Of a stretch of DNA of 56,312 nt, positions 40,903-48,688 are shown in pieces. The notes below the pieces were generated by a model. That model ran no database searches and was not told the DNA's origin. It was given only the letters and a program-made list of their open reading frames with translations. Position 1 is the first letter of the stretch. Each line of letters opens with the position of its first letter. The stretch comes from Hymenobacter rubidus (GTDB lineage Bacteria > Bacteroidota > Bacteroidia > Cytophagales > Hymenobacteraceae), in assembly GCF_016734815.1 (NCBI RefSeq), contig NZ_JAERQF010000035.1:1-56312 (forward strand), written 5' to 3'. Made by a program: the position numbers and the translations under genes.

Positions 40903-41973
40903 CTAGCCCAGCGTAATCCCGTGCTCCGCCAGCAAGTCGCGCACTTTCACCGGCTGGCCGGTGCTCAGCGAGCGGTCCATGGCCTGCAGCAGCGCAATGG
41001 TGCCGATGCCTTCTTTCAAATCCGGATAAGCGGTGAAATTCTGCTCGATGGAATCGGCGAAGTACTCCAGGTAGTTCTGGTATTCGCCGGCGTGGTGGCT
41101 CTTGCCCTCGAAGCGGAAATAGTGCTTGAGCTTGTGCTCCCAGGTGATGAGGCGCTCCTCGCCGGTGCGGTCGGTGATGGCGTAGCGCAGGTCCATGTAG
41201 TCGCCCTGGCTGGCGCCCTCGGTGCCGCGCAGGATGCAGCTCATCTCCGAGTCGCGCGTCACGGGCTGCACGGGGCCGGTGTAGCAGCCGCTCACGCGAG
41301 CCACCCGGCCGTCGGTGCTTTTGAAGATGAAGTGCATGGTGTCCTGGTGCTTGAGGCCGCCTTTGGCGCCGTTGCTGCTCAGCATGCCGTAGCCCATCAC
41401 CTCCTCGATATCGGGCAGGTACCAGCGAATGAAATCGACTGGGTGGCTGAGGCCGCCGTAGAGCCACTTGAAGGCGTTTTCCAAGGACCAGCCTTTTTCC
41501 AGAAACCAGCGGTGGTCGGCGTGGTAGTAGGCTTCGATGGTGATGAGCTCACCGATGAGGCCGGCTTCGTAATCGGCCCGCTGCCGCTTCATGGGCTCAA
41601 AAAAGCGGGAACTTTGGCCCACGAACAGCTTTTTTCCTGAAGTCCGACTTAATTCCAGCAGCTCATTGGCTTTGGAAAGGTCGTCGATAAACGGCTTGGT
41701 GCAGACCACATGCTTGCCGGCCCGCAGCGCCTGGGCCACGTGCGCGGCGTGGAGGTGGTCGGGCGTATAGATGGCCACGGCGTCGATTTCCGGGTCATCG
41801 AGCAGGTCCTGGTACTGCGTGGTATAGTGCGGGAAGTTGAATTCCTCGGCGCGGTGGCGGCACAGGTCTTCGTTGCGGTCGCAGATGGTTTTGAGTTTCC
41901 ATTTCGGGCTGTTCAGAGCGGCCGACATGGTGCTGCGGCCTTCGCCGAGGCCGAGGATTCCTAGGGTGAGCAT
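40903..41973 (-). CDS. Gfo/Idh/MocA-family oxidoreductase (2)
   Basis: The 356-residue protein begins MLTLGILGLGEGRSTM, a Rossmann motif of the family, and has the catalytic-site motif AGKHVVCTKPFIDD (about 85-98, the EKP-type Lys as TKP). A C-terminal beta-sheet domain carries GGLSHPVDFIRWYLPDIEEV with the His that is frequent in the second half of the active site. It likely acts with NAD(P) on a sugar or sugar acid. It is about 60 bp from the mutarotase-like gene, both transcribed on the minus strand. The frame continues to 42099 through the GC-rich repeat but lacks plausible protein there. Confidence 0.9.
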   Translation of the reverse strand: MLTLGILGLGEGRSTMSAALNSPKWKLKTICDRNEDLCRHRAEEFNFPHYTTQYQDLLDDPEIDAVAIYTPDHLHAAHVAQALRAGKHVVCTKPFIDDLSKANELLELSRTSGKKLFVGQSSRFFEPMKRQRADYEAGLIGELITIEAYYHADHRWFLEKGWSLENAFKWLYGGLSHPVDFIRWYLPDIEEVMGYGMLSSNGAKGGLKHQDTMHFIFKSTDGRVARVSGCYTGPVQPVTRDSEMSCILRGTEGASQGDYMDLRYAITDRTGEERLITWEHKLKHYFRFEGKSHHAGEYQNYLEYFADSIEQNFTAYPDLKEGIGTIALLQAMDRSLSTGQPVKVRDLLAEHGITLG

Positions 41974-41987
41974 AGTGTTTAAGAAAT

Positions 41988-42074
41988 GTAGGGGCGGGGC
42001 CTGTCCCCGCCCGTCGTTGAACAGAATCGTTTTTATGGGCGCGCCCGATGGGCGGGGGCAGGCCCCGCCCCTAC
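41988..42074. repeat. Family F palindromic element (GGGGCGGGGCCTGTCCCCGCCC)
   Basis: GTAGGGGCGGGGCCTGTCCC and its inverted mate GGGCAGGCCCCGCCCCTAC flank a loop of about 35 bp. The element overlaps the last codons of the mutarotase-like gene on the minus strand and supplies the tail sequence AGPAPAHRARP and the surroundings of its stop. Confidence 0.9.
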
Positions 42075-42794
42075 CGCTACCGGTTTCAGGAACACCCAAA
42101 CCTCTCCTGCCTTGGTGCCAGCAATGCCTTCCTGATACTGCTTCATCAGGGCATTCCAGGCGTCCACGCGCGGGTTATTCAGCGAAGTTTTCGGGTTCAA
42201 TTCATCCAAGCTGGCGCCGTGCGGAATGCTGATAACCAACATCAGCTGCCGCCCCTGCCGAAACACCAGCAGCTGCTGAAAGCTGGCGTTGCAGAATCCT
42301 TGGGCAACTTCCGGCCACTTTTGAAACTGGGTAGCGTGGTAGTTCAGGTACTCTTGCTGCTTGGCGGGGTCTTTGACCAGATTGGCTGTGAGGATGATGT
42401 TGTCCCACTGTTTTGCCGTGGTTTTATTCGAGCAATAATGCCGGTCGAATTTGTAGAAGGGCGCGGCGTAGAATTTCACCTCCTTGCCCGCATAAACGGC
42501 GGCCAGATTCTTTTGCAACCCCTGCATGCCGGCGGCTTTTCCGTAGGCAATCAGGTGATTTTGCCAACGGTATACACCTGTGGTTGATATCTGGTATTTC
42601 TGACATAGTTTCAGCAGGTTTTCGGCAGCAATAGGTGCTTGACCGGGGCCAATGATTTCAACCAAAGCCATTTTTTCACCAGCCTGCGCCGTGGCGGCCA
42701 GCGGCAACAGCAGCCAAAGCAGCAAGCTGAGCAGGCGTCGGTTCCCGCAGAGGGGCGCAGAGGTTTTCGCAGAGGTGCGCAGAGGGCGTTCCAT
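42033..42794 (-). CDS. Exported L-rhamnose mutarotase-like protein
   Basis: The 253-residue protein has a hydrophobic signal (RRLLSLLLWLLLPLAATAQ) preceded by a repeat-encoded N-region. The C-terminal half fits the small mutarotase fold: an EYLNYHATQFQKWPEVAQGF helix start, NASFQQLLVFRQGRQLMLVIS strands and NPRVDAWNALMKQYQEGIAG with WVFLKPV, near the end, as in the L-rhamnose mutarotase family (normally about 105 residues). The N-terminal half (about 40-140) may be a second, degenerate copy. Mutarotases flip the anomer of a freed sugar. The tail after PVA is contributed by repeat F. It overlaps the upstream GH78 stop (TAATG). Confidence 0.6.
   Translation of the reverse strand: MERPLRTSAKTSAPLCGNRRLLSLLLWLLLPLAATAQAGEKMALVEIIGPGQAPIAAENLLKLCQKYQISTTGVYRWQNHLIAYGKAAGMQGLQKNLAAVYAGKEVKFYAAPFYKFDRHYCSNKTTAKQWDNIILTANLVKDPAKQQEYLNYHATQFQKWPEVAQGFCNASFQQLLVFRQGRQLMLVISIPHGASLDELNPKTSLNNPRVDAWNALMKQYQEGIAGTKAGEVWVFLKPVAVGAGPAPAHRARP
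42744..42788. repeat. Family E repeat, single arm (E2)
   Basis: CCCGCAGAGGGGCGCAGAGG followed by CGCAGAGGTGCGCAGAGGGCG forms three near-repeats of CGCAGAGG. On the minus strand it encodes residues about 3-19 of the mutarotase-like protein (RPLRTSAKTSAPLCGNR). Confidence 0.75.
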
Positions 42795-45028
42795 TACAAG
42801 GCCTGATAAGTCACCACGTACTCACGGCCTTTTTCCAGCGTCAGCTCGTACTGCCCACTGCCCTTCGACACGATTTTGCCGCCTTTGCAGCTGGGTTTCG
42901 ACTTGCTTTTGAAGCGTAGCGTGCCGGTACCACTGGCCCCTTTCACTTTCAGCTGCTTGGGGCTGGCGGCCACCGTGATGTCGCCCTGCGGCGTGGGTAC
43001 GGTGCCTTCCATCCATTGCAGGCCGCCGAGGTTAGGCACGATTTCATAAGTGGCGTAGCCCGGCGTGAGCGGCTTCACGCCGAGGTAGTATTTGCCCAGC
43101 AAGTAAATCGGGCTGGCGCCCCAGGCGTGGCACAGGCTCTTGCCGAAGGGCCGGCCGTACATGGCCAGGTGCTCAGTTCCTTTTTTAGCAGGGTCGTATT
43201 CTTCCCAAAAAGAAGTGGCGCCTTCGTTCAGCATGCCGCCCCAGTACGACTTCATTTCTTTCAGCACATAGGGCTGCTCGCCCAGCGCGCACAGCGCTTC
43301 CAGCTCGTAGAAGCGCATGTAGGGCGTCGTGATTTTGGGCACCTGCGGGTTCAGCAGTACCGATTTCTTCACCTGCTGCTCCTGCTCGGGGCTGAGGTAG
43401 TCGAAGAAGATGGCAAACATGTTGGCGTAGCGCGTCACGTTCTCGGTGGGCTGGCCAGCCACGCGGCTGTGCACCAGCGCGCCTTTGTTGGCATTCCAGT
43501 AGGTGGCGAAGATTTTGGCCTTGAGGTTGGTGGCCAGCTGCTGGTATTTCTGCGCGCCGGCTTGGTCGCCCACCAGATTGGCGCACAGGGCCATGCTTTC
43601 GAGGCTGCGGCACAGCAGCAGCTGCTCGAAGCTCACTTCGCCCTTCTTGCTCAGGCCGTCGGCCCAGTCGATGAATACCCAGTCGCCGGCCAGGCCTTCC
43701 ATCAGCCCGTCCTTGTTGCGGCGGCCAAGGCAGTAGTCCATCAGGCTCTGCATGCGGGGGTAGAGCTGCTGCACCTGCGCCTTATCGCCCGTGTATTGGT
43801 AGGCATCGTACACGCTGATGAACCAGTAGAAACTGTAGTCCATGATGGTGTTGATGTGGCTGGTCACCGGGTCCTTGCCACGCAGCGCAAACTGGGTGCG
43901 GTTCACCGTCGGCGTGTCGAAGTAGAGGTAGTAATTCATCAGGTAGCTCTGGTAGGCGTCGCCCGACCACACCCACCGGTCGCGCTTGATGCCGTCGATG
44001 AAAAATTCCCGCGTATTGAGGTGCATGGTGTAGGCCGCCACGTCCCAGATTTTATTCAGCTGCGCATCGGAGCTGCGGAACTTGCCCCGCTCCGCCACCG
44101 GCGCATATTCATATAGCAGCGACACCGAATCGAGGCTCACGCCCGCCTCGGGCCGGATGTTCACGTAGCGAAACGCTTTTGACAGGCTCGTTACCCGGTC
44201 GACCTTCTGTGGCTGGTCTATGGTCAGGTATTCCAGCGTTTCGCCGGTTTCGGTGGCTATGGCTTCTTCCTTCGATTCGCCAAAATACACCGCCACTTGC
44301 CCCTTACCCTTCAAGCCGTGCAGCTTGATGTAGCCGAAGGTTTCGCGCCCAAAATCGGCCACTAAGCCCTGCGACGTACGCTCTACACGAGCGGCCCGGC
44401 GCACCTCCGTCGGCAGCTTAAAAGCCGAGGGTAAAGCCTCAGGTGAATCGAAATTCCAGGCGCCCGCCTGCAGCCAGGTTGTGCCCGATTGGTCGGAGGT
44501 TTTGCCCGAGGCGTCAATCCATTCCTTGTCCTCGTAGGTCACCAGCCACGAGGCATCGGAGGCAATGGTTTTGCCGCGCACGAACACGGCCGGCGGCGTG
44601 GCCTGATTATATACTTTGATATTAATCCGGTGCTTGCCGGCCGGCACGGTCAGGCGGGTGGGCGCGCCGGTCAGCGGCTTGCCGTCGAGCTTCACGTTGT
44701 ACTGGCCCTCGGCGCGCAGCTCCACATCTTCGGGCTGCGCGAGGTCAAAGTCCTTGTGAAAGTCGATGAGGACGTAGTGGCTGTCCATGCGCCAGAACAC
44801 CGGGAAGAACGTGCCGCGCTCGGTGCGGCGGTTCTGCATCTGGTTGCCCAGCCAGATTTCATAGTCGCCGGGGTACCAAATCCAGGTGGCTTTTTGGGCG
44901 AAGCTGGGGAGGGTTGAAAGCAAGAGCAGAACTGCCCAGACGGTGCGCCTCACCCCCCGGCCCCCTCTCCGAAAAGGAGAGGGGAAGCCAAGCGACTTTC
45001 TTGTGGCGGCTTCGGTATTTTCCTTCAT
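42794..45028 (-). CDS. GH78-like alpha-L-rhamnosidase (B)
   Basis: The 744-residue protein has an (alpha/alpha)6 barrel with FFIDGIKRDRWVWSGDAYQ (about 342-360); Asp345, Asp350 and Asp357 are the candidate catalytic acids. The N-terminal domains are two beta sandwiches (about 45-310, for example LIDFHKDFDLAQPEDVELRA and VADFGRETFGYIKLHGLKG). The C-terminal domain is beta. It lacks the DCPQR core of GH78 (A) and (C), so it belongs to a different GH78 branch. Its N-terminus contains the family C repeat peptide FPSPFRRGGRGVRR (15-28) before the hydrophobic TVWAVLLLLSTLPSFA; an alternative GTG start at 44953 would give a clean 20-residue signal. The ATG is at 45028. Confidence 0.82.
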   Translation of the reverse strand: MKENTEAATRKSLGFPSPFRRGGRGVRRTVWAVLLLLSTLPSFAQKATWIWYPGDYEIWLGNQMQNRRTERGTFFPVFWRMDSHYVLIDFHKDFDLAQPEDVELRAEGQYNVKLDGKPLTGAPTRLTVPAGKHRINIKVYNQATPPAVFVRGKTIASDASWLVTYEDKEWIDASGKTSDQSGTTWLQAGAWNFDSPEALPSAFKLPTEVRRAARVERTSQGLVADFGRETFGYIKLHGLKGKGQVAVYFGESKEEAIATETGETLEYLTIDQPQKVDRVTSLSKAFRYVNIRPEAGVSLDSVSLLYEYAPVAERGKFRSSDAQLNKIWDVAAYTMHLNTREFFIDGIKRDRWVWSGDAYQSYLMNYYLYFDTPTVNRTQFALRGKDPVTSHINTIMDYSFYWFISVYDAYQYTGDKAQVQQLYPRMQSLMDYCLGRRNKDGLMEGLAGDWVFIDWADGLSKKGEVSFEQLLLCRSLESMALCANLVGDQAGAQKYQQLATNLKAKIFATYWNANKGALVHSRVAGQPTENVTRYANMFAIFFDYLSPEQEQQVKKSVLLNPQVPKITTPYMRFYELEALCALGEQPYVLKEMKSYWGGMLNEGATSFWEEYDPAKKGTEHLAMYGRPFGKSLCHAWGASPIYLLGKYYLGVKPLTPGYATYEIVPNLGGLQWMEGTVPTPQGDITVAASPKQLKVKGASGTGTLRFKSKSKPSCKGGKIVSKGSGQYELTLEKGREYVVTYQAL

Positions 45029-45113
45029 AAAAATCAATTACTCATTCATCTTATTCGTCAGGCTCCCCCTCTCCTTTTTGGAGAGGGGGCCGGGGGGTGA
45101 GGCGCCCACGTCA
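44938..45113. repeat. Family C palindromic element (C4), overlapping two genes
   Basis: GCGCCTCACCCCCCGGCCCC and its complement GGGGCCGGGGGGTGAGGCGC enclose CCCTCTCCGAAAAGGAGAGGG and a loop of about 85 bp. The right end (TGACGTGGGCGCC on the minus strand) provides the stop TGA of the beta-helix gene. The loop holds the ATG, and the left arm encodes the N-region, of GH78 (B). Confidence 0.93.
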
Positions 45114-46976
45114 GGGCCTTGGCAAATCCTGATACCCCGCTTCCAACCCCGCCGCCTGCTTAATGGCCTCGCTCACCATCGGGCCGTTGTTCTTCCACAC
45201 GTTGCCCGGCCCGTTGGCATTGGCCAAAAATTTCTCGGCCGGGCACCAGTTGTCCTGCACGGTGATGTTGGACGAGCCCTCATCCAGATAGAGGTAAAAC
45301 CAGTGGTCGGGGTCGTGCACGTAGGGCGCGCGGCCGATTTCATCGACGCGGTTTTCGGTGATGACCGTGCCCGGCTGGGCCGAAAGCGTGTACACGCCGG
45401 CCACGTCGTAGGTATGCTGGGCGTAGTGGTGGATGTAATTGGCCTGCACGCGGTTGTCGCGCATGGCGTTGGCGGTTTTGGTCCAGCCCCAGCCCAGGCT
45501 GATGCCGGTGTAGGGCACTTGCGCCACTTCGTTGTGCCGGATGGTGACGCCGCGCACGAAGCCCGCGGCGATGCCCACCGCGCCCCAGTCCTCGTTGCCG
45601 CAGTCGGTGACGAGGTTGTTTTCCAGCAGCTCATTGATGCAGATTTCGCGCTCGTCTTTCGGGTTGTAGGGCAGGTGCGTTTCCACGCTTTCGTCGGAGA
45701 ATTTGCCCAGCTGCACTCCGTTCACGGCCGCGTCGCGCACGATGCAGCCGCTGATGACGTCGTCGTGGGTTCCGCTTTGATAGTCCAGCGCCGTCGCGCC
45801 CATGTGCCGAAATTGGCAGCGCTCGAAGCGCGTGTGGTGCGCGTTCTGTACCTCCACCCCAGCCGGTGGCCGACCAATCCAAGCCTGGTTTTCGAGGCCG
45901 GCTTTGTCGGGCGTGCCGGGCTTGGCTAGCGAGTAGCCATCCAGTAGGTACATGCCGGCTTGCAGGGGCACGTGGCCCTGCTCCGAGGGCCGCAGCCACG
46001 TCGTGTAAGCAAACGTCAGCCCCTTAAACTGCACGTGGCTTATGGGCTGGTCGAGAGTGCCGGCTACCCGCACCACCGTTTCCAGGGCCGGCGCTACCAC
46101 CTGGGCGGTGGCCAGGTTTTCGCCGGAGCGGGGCCAGTAATACACCTGCCCGCGCGGCGCGTCATAAAACCACTCGCCGGGCTGGTCGAGCAGCTCGATG
46201 GCATTGGTCAGGTAGAAGGCCGAGCTGCCGTTTTTGCCGTTGATGATGGGCCGCGGCCAGGGGTGCTCAAACTGGATGCGGCTTTCGGGCTCCTGAAACG
46301 TCACGCGGGCTTTATCACCTTGCACGGTCAGGGTTTTCACGCGCAGCATGTTCACGGCCCACATCTGGTGCAGCACCATTTCCAGTTGCCCGGGTTGCTT
46401 TATGCCACCCAGGGCAGCGGCTGGCACAGTGGTTTCGCGCTTGTCGGTGTCCCAGATGAGCAGGCGGGGCAGGTTGTCGTGGTTGGGGGTGCGGGCGCGG
46501 GTGGCTTTGCGGCCATTCACCCACAGCTGGCGAAAATTGATGGCGCGGCCCGCCCACTGCGGCGCGACGGCCACCCATACTTGGCCCTGCGCGGCAGCCG
46601 GCAGGCCGGCAATCTTACCAGTCGCTTTGTGCCAGCCCGTTACCGACATGCCGCCACTCAGCACTGGCTGCTCGCCGGGCGCGGCGGCTACCACGGTGGG
46701 GCTGGCGGCCGTGCCTGCATCCTCGGGGCGAAAAAACCACGGCTCCGTCAGCCGGTACTCGCCGCCCTTCAGCCAGATGTGCACGCCATCGGCCACCGAG
46801 GCATCGTGCAGGCGGCGCAGGTCGCGGGCTTGGCGCAGGGCGGCATTTGGGGTGGCCAGCGGCTGGGCCTGCGTGCCCGGGTTGCGGTCGGAGCCGGTGG
46901 GCGACACCCAGATGTCGGCGGCGCGGGCGGGCGCAGCGGCTAGCAGGCTGAGGGCGATGAGTAACGTTCGAGTCAT
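45111..46976 (-). CDS. Secreted right-handed beta-helix glycosidase-like protein
   Basis: The 621-residue protein has a signal peptide (MTRTLLIALSLLAAAPARA) directly followed by DIWVSPTGSDRNPGTQAQP, the hallmark opening of parallel beta-helix enzymes. Later coils carry repeated strand-turn themes such as NAHHTRFERCQFRHMGATAL, DVISGCIVRDAAVNGVQLG, NNLVTDCGNEDWGAVGIAAG and NRVQANYIHHYAQHTYDVAG. The overall size and start fit GH141/GH120-like proteins (fucosidase/xylosidase-type) better than pectate lyases. I cannot name the exact family. The frame up to 47096 runs through repeat D2 and is rejected. The stop is in repeat C4. Confidence 0.78.
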   Translation of the reverse strand: MTRTLLIALSLLAAAPARAADIWVSPTGSDRNPGTQAQPLATPNAALRQARDLRRLHDASVADGVHIWLKGGEYRLTEPWFFRPEDAGTAASPTVVAAAPGEQPVLSGGMSVTGWHKATGKIAGLPAAAQGQVWVAVAPQWAGRAINFRQLWVNGRKATRARTPNHDNLPRLLIWDTDKRETTVPAAALGGIKQPGQLEMVLHQMWAVNMLRVKTLTVQGDKARVTFQEPESRIQFEHPWPRPIINGKNGSSAFYLTNAIELLDQPGEWFYDAPRGQVYYWPRSGENLATAQVVAPALETVVRVAGTLDQPISHVQFKGLTFAYTTWLRPSEQGHVPLQAGMYLLDGYSLAKPGTPDKAGLENQAWIGRPPAGVEVQNAHHTRFERCQFRHMGATALDYQSGTHDDVISGCIVRDAAVNGVQLGKFSDESVETHLPYNPKDEREICINELLENNLVTDCGNEDWGAVGIAAGFVRGVTIRHNEVAQVPYTGISLGWGWTKTANAMRDNRVQANYIHHYAQHTYDVAGVYTLSAQPGTVITENRVDEIGRAPYVHDPDHWFYLYLDEGSSNITVQDNWCPAEKFLANANGPGNVWKNNGPMVSEAIKQAAGLEAGYQDLPRP

Positions 46977-46982
46977 GCTTAA

Positions 46983-47118
46983 GTAGCGCGGACTCTGCGA
47001 GTCCGCGTAACGAGCGCAGCGAGTAGTGGCGGCTGCACTTGAATTATGTTTGATATCAACCGGCGCAGACGCGGATACTTGCTGCGCTCGTTGCACGGAC
47101 TCGCAGAGTCCACGCTAC
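46983..47118. repeat. Family D-like palindromic element (D2)
   Basis: Arms GTAGCGCGGACTCTGCGAG and the complement have inner palindromes GCGGACTCTGCGAGTCCGC. The loop contains a second inverted pair (TAACGAGCGCAGC / TGCTGCGCTCGTT). It lies between the esterase and beta-helix genes. Confidence 0.9.
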
Positions 47119-47119
47119 A

Positions 47120-48514
47120 TCACGGTGCCACCGCCTTCGCAAAAACCGCCTGCAAGTCCTCGAAGCTGTGCAGCGCATTGGCCGGCAGCCCCTCCCCTTT
47201 CGGCCCGAAAACGTGTTGCGCCTCCTCCTTCTCAACTGTCACTTTCGATTCGTCCAGCTTGCCGGATTTATCCTCCGCAGCAGCCAAATTGAGGCCCAGG
47301 TTTTTGGCCATGAACTCGTACATGGCCTGCCGTTTTGAAGGGCCGTAGTCGTGGACTTCCTTGGGCAGATGCACGTTTTGCACGAGGTCGGACTGTCCGT
47401 AGTAGCCGTAGATTTTTTGCAGGTAGGGATAGGCCACTTCAGGTGTTTGGGCGGTCCAGTCGCCGCCGTCGGTGATGGCGAGCTGGGGGCGCGGGGCGGC
47501 CATGGCGGCGATTTCGGCGTTGTTGGTGCCGTTGCCGCAGAGGTGCACGGGCTGGCCGCTTTCGCAGGGGCAGCCGCCACTATGGTAAGTCGAGAGCATC
47601 ACCACCGGCACACTCACCTTAATTCTGTCATCCAGGGCGGTGAGTAGCATGGTCTGGCTGCCGCCGCCCGAGCCGCCGGTGATGGCCACGCGGGATTTAT
47701 CGGCCTCTTTCAGCGACAATAAATAATCCAGCGCCCGCTCGCCGTTCAGGGCCTGCACCGTCATGGCGAGGCTGCGGCGGTGGTCCTCGCCCTTGAATTG
47801 CAGCAGCGACTCGCCCCAGGCAAACAGGTCGTAGCTATACACCATCGCGCCCATGCGGGCCAGCGTAGCGCAGCGCAATTGCGCATCGGCCCGGTAGCGG
47901 CCGTCGCCGAAGTGCCCGTCAGGACTGATGATAACCGGGATTTTGCCCTTTGCTTTGAGCGGCTTGTAAATTGAGCCCGTCATGTAATAGCCCGGCAGCG
48001 TCTCGATGGCCACATTCTCCACGGTGTAGCCGTCAAATTGCCGCTTGTTAGTAATAATGGGTTTACTGGCCGGTTTGGCGGGCATGGGCGACAGCCGGAG
48101 CGCCGACCACATGCAGCTGCGCAGCTCGGCTTTGCGCTTCTCCCAGGTGGCCGCGTCGTGGTACTGGCTGGCGAGCTGCGCCAGTTGGGCCGCGCCTTCG
48201 TCGGGCGTTTTGAGGTGGTATTGAAAGGTCTTGAGCTTGTAAGTTTTATCGCCGGTTTTCGACGCCTGGTAGTCAAACGGGGCCAGCACGCTGCGCAAGG
48301 TTTCGTCCACGTCGGGGCGAAAGCGCCACTCGGCGTAGGTCACATACTTGTCCTTCACCATGGCCGCGTCGGGCCGGATTTTCACCCTGTAGCGCTGCTG
48401 AATCTCCTCCAGCACCTGCTGTAACGGCTCGCGGTACTGGTCGTCGGAGTTTTGCGCTTGGGTAGCGGTAGTGAGGAATAGCGAACCTAGGAGCAGGCGG
48501 AAGATTCTGGACAT
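47120..48514 (-). CDS. Secreted alpha/beta-hydrolase esterase with N-terminal STN-like domain
   Basis: The 464-residue protein begins with a signal peptide (MSRIFRLLLGSLFLTTATQA). Residues about 28-95 (LQQVLEEIQQRYRVKIRPDA... DETLRSVLAPFDYQASKTGD) read as an STN/secretin-type domain, which is normally found at the N-terminus of SusC/FecA-like receptors. The rest is an alpha/beta-hydrolase with nucleophile Ser282 in GGSGGGSQT, HSGGCPCESG loop, ITDGGDWT and a final His in EVHDYGPSKRQAM. This resembles acetyl-xylan-esterase-type and related carbohydrate esterases. It probably removes an acyl group from a plant glycan. An isolated STN domain on an esterase is unusual. Confidence 0.8.
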   Translation of the reverse strand: MSRIFRLLLGSLFLTTATQAQNSDDQYREPLQQVLEEIQQRYRVKIRPDAAMVKDKYVTYAEWRFRPDVDETLRSVLAPFDYQASKTGDKTYKLKTFQYHLKTPDEGAAQLAQLASQYHDAATWEKRKAELRSCMWSALRLSPMPAKPASKPIITNKRQFDGYTVENVAIETLPGYYMTGSIYKPLKAKGKIPVIISPDGHFGDGRYRADAQLRCATLARMGAMVYSYDLFAWGESLLQFKGEDHRRSLAMTVQALNGERALDYLLSLKEADKSRVAITGGSGGGSQTMLLTALDDRIKVSVPVVMLSTYHSGGCPCESGQPVHLCGNGTNNAEIAAMAAPRPQLAITDGGDWTAQTPEVAYPYLQKIYGYYGQSDLVQNVHLPKEVHDYGPSKRQAMYEFMAKNLGLNLAAAEDKSGKLDESKVTVEKEEAQHVFGPKGEGLPANALHSFEDLQAVFAKAVAP

Positions 48515-48556
48515 GGGTGGGAATGTGGTTTGGACCGACAGAAAACGGTCAAGAAA

Positions 48557-48655
48557 CCGTCATGCTGAGCGGAGCCGAAGCATCTCTACCGCTTCGTTGA
48601 AACTATTGAGATTAGTGTTGAGGTAGAGATGCTTCGACTTCGCTCAGCATGACGG
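48557..48655. repeat. Family A palindromic element (A7)
   Basis: Arms CCGTCATGCTGAGCGGAGCC and the complement, with AGCATCTCTACC and its mate inside, and a loop of about 35 bp. It occupies the gap between the esterase and the propeller gene. Confidence 0.93.
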
Positions 48656-48688
48656 TCTTTTTGGTTGACGTTCCGGCTTATCGGACAG

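Noticed and set aside
21061..48655. Insertion sequences or classical MITEs
   Set aside because: No transposase gene is present and I could not find consistent target duplications at the element ends; the plan of paired small palindromes fits BIME-like elements better.
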